Below are positions 62,839-64,000 of a stretch of DNA of 64,000 nucleotides, one piece after another (the stretch's first letter is position 1; the number at the start of each line of letters is the position of its first letter). The stretch is taken from the NCBI GenBank assembly GCA_028752905.1, contig JAQNBH010000017.1, positions 36,044,101 to 36,108,100 of the forward strand, in the 5' to 3' direction. The stretch is from Cladorhizidae sp. MBARI D1340-BT2 (Eukaryota; Porifera; Demospongiae; Poecilosclerida; Cladorhizidae). A program made the position numbers and the translations under genes. The notes under the pieces were generated by a model, which was not told where the DNA came from, did not search any database, and saw nothing but the letters and a program-made list of their open reading frames with translations.

Positions 62839-63091
62839 CTCAATCGTCAGGTAGTGTGTCGAGTCACTTTATCACAAGTTCACTGGTCACAATCAACAAT
62901 AAGAATCCAATTTGCCACACTTTTGCACCACACTTTACACTTTTACACGTCTGCACTAATACTGAGCAGGCCGTCTCTCTTCGATGTCTCCAAACAGTCG
63001 AATACAATGAAATCAATCACCCCAACACTCACTATAGCTAGCACTCTGCCACTACTCAAACTGGGTTCGAACCTATTATGCTGCCACCAAA

Positions 63092-63478
63092 TGTTAGGGT
63101 ATGCACCACCCCTAACAGTCTAGCTAAGGCTTTACACACTTAGTGTTTTAGGCAACTAGTTATAACAACTTTATTCACTTCGACAAGACACAACTCAAGA
63201 CCGAATAATCTGTCCAGAGGGAGGCTGCCCTTAACTAGGCTGGCCTCCCCCCCCCCAGGGACATGACCATATAAGGTAAAATACATGCATGTGGTTGATT
63301 AAGACTATCCAATGGAATACAAGTAGCAGCTGTGTGTTTGTTTATGCATGCAGCTATTAACATAAGTGCGGTCAACCTTGAGGTCAACAGTTTGTTGTGA
63401 GCATTCTGCAGGTTAACACCTGCAGGTTGCTCCTGTGTTGTTGGGCTGTTAGGGTGGTACCTAACAAGGTCCCTAACA
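63092..63478 (-). repeat. Element D 5' LTR
   Basis: 387 bp with the same ends as 58963-59325; extra CCTAACAGT and a C-rich insertion account for most of the length difference. The primer-binding site TGGTGGCAGCATAAT follows at about 63076-63090 on the minus strand. Confidence 0.93.
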
Positions 63479-64000
63479 GTGGTGGACAGGAGGACGGAAT
63501 GCTTGCAAGAAGTTGGAGTCAGCACAGATGAGAGTGGGTAGGAGACTGTTGGGGGCAAGTGACACAGTAGCAGGAGTGGCAATACGGGAAGATATGGGGT
63601 GGAGGAAGCTAGAGGAGAGGAGGGAAGAGATGAAGGTTTTGTTTGGCAAGATATTAGAGGTGTTGGAACCGAGCAGATTGGTAAAAGTTGTTGTAAATAA
63701 ATTAAGAGGGGATGGAGGAATTGGATGGTGGGAAGAATATGAGATCTTGAGGAGAAAGTATGAGATAAACAATGAGGTTGGGTCAGTGCACAAGTGGAAG
63801 GGGAAAGTAAAGGTGAGAAATGAGAAGGACTGGGAGGAGGAAGTAAACGGAAAGAGTACGCTGAATTATTATATATCGGCAAGGAATGTTGCAAAGGTGG
63901 AGAGGTATGTGAGGGCCATGCATGGTCAGGAAGGTGTGCGGTTCCAATTTCGACTGAGGACTGCATCAGCTTGGTTGTTAGAGGATAAGAAGAGATGTGG
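63479..64000 (+). pseudogene. LINE open reading frame, 3' part
   Basis: Continues the LINE protein after element D with many stops in all frames. No domain is visible, only Arg/Glu-rich fragments; assignment rests on the GTGGT duplication and on direct continuity. It runs past the window end. Confidence 0.6.

Larger units (their letters stand above)
58963..63478 (-). mobile_element. Element D: Gmr1-type LTR retrotransposon, internally deleted
   Basis: Flanked by GTGGT at 58958-58962 and 63479-63483. LTRs start TGTTAGGG and end CCCTAACA. Gag, integrase C-terminal half, RT and RNase H lie on the minus strand in that order. Protease and the first part of integrase are missing. Confidence 0.93.

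Overview
The window is eukaryotic: AT-rich, with small GT-AG introns, intron microsatellites and many nested transposable elements. One complete multi-exon host gene can be read, a receptor tyrosine kinase with metazoan architecture. Together with piggyBac, hAT, Merlin and Ty3/gypsy copies of invertebrate type, it points to a non-bilaterian or other marine invertebrate, perhaps a demosponge. The species is inference. No rRNA, tRNA or CRISPR array was recognised.

Left edge (1-4.8 kb): three Ty3/gypsy remnants. A minus-strand gag-protease copy (A) with its LTR sits inside an internally deleted conventional gypsy copy (F). A GC-rich RNase H-integrase copy (G) follows.

7.1-27.15 kb, minus strand: a receptor tyrosine kinase in 17 exons that splice in phase throughout (2079 nt, 692 residues). 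It encodes a signal peptide, a fibronectin-III-like domain split over two exons, one Ig domain, a Ser/Thr-rich stalk from four mini-exons, a transmembrane helix and a kinase with all catalytic motifs. Its introns hold an (AAT/ATC)n microsatellite, a decayed gypsy integrase, a Tigger/pogo-like MITE and five copies of a short repeat that resembles a hammerhead ribozyme.

27.9-39.1 kb: a nest of DNA transposons. An outer piggyBac copy is split by element X1 and apparently by a hAT element. The hAT is split, with exact TTAA duplication, by a second piggyBac. That one is split by X2, a deleted relative of X1. At 39.4-40.65 kb lie a small MITE and an intron-bearing Merlin (IS1016-type) transposase copy.

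41.1-63.5 kb: Ty3/gypsy elements in which integrase lies before reverse transcriptase, the Gmr1-type order. An old copy with an inverted integrase segment (H) and an RT-RNase H block (E) may be halves of one element split by B (43422-54916, AACAG duplication). B is split by C (44855-50441, GGAAC duplication), which has 469-bp LTRs differing by one base and nearly intact genes. Further right are a second hAT remnant and a LINE reverse transcriptase, the latter split by D (58963-63478, GTGGT duplication). All elements whose leader is visible share a TGGTGGCAGC primer-binding site after the LTR.

The kinase is the only host gene supported. The rest is mobile DNA, mostly pseudogenised, and the target-site duplications give a relative order of insertion.
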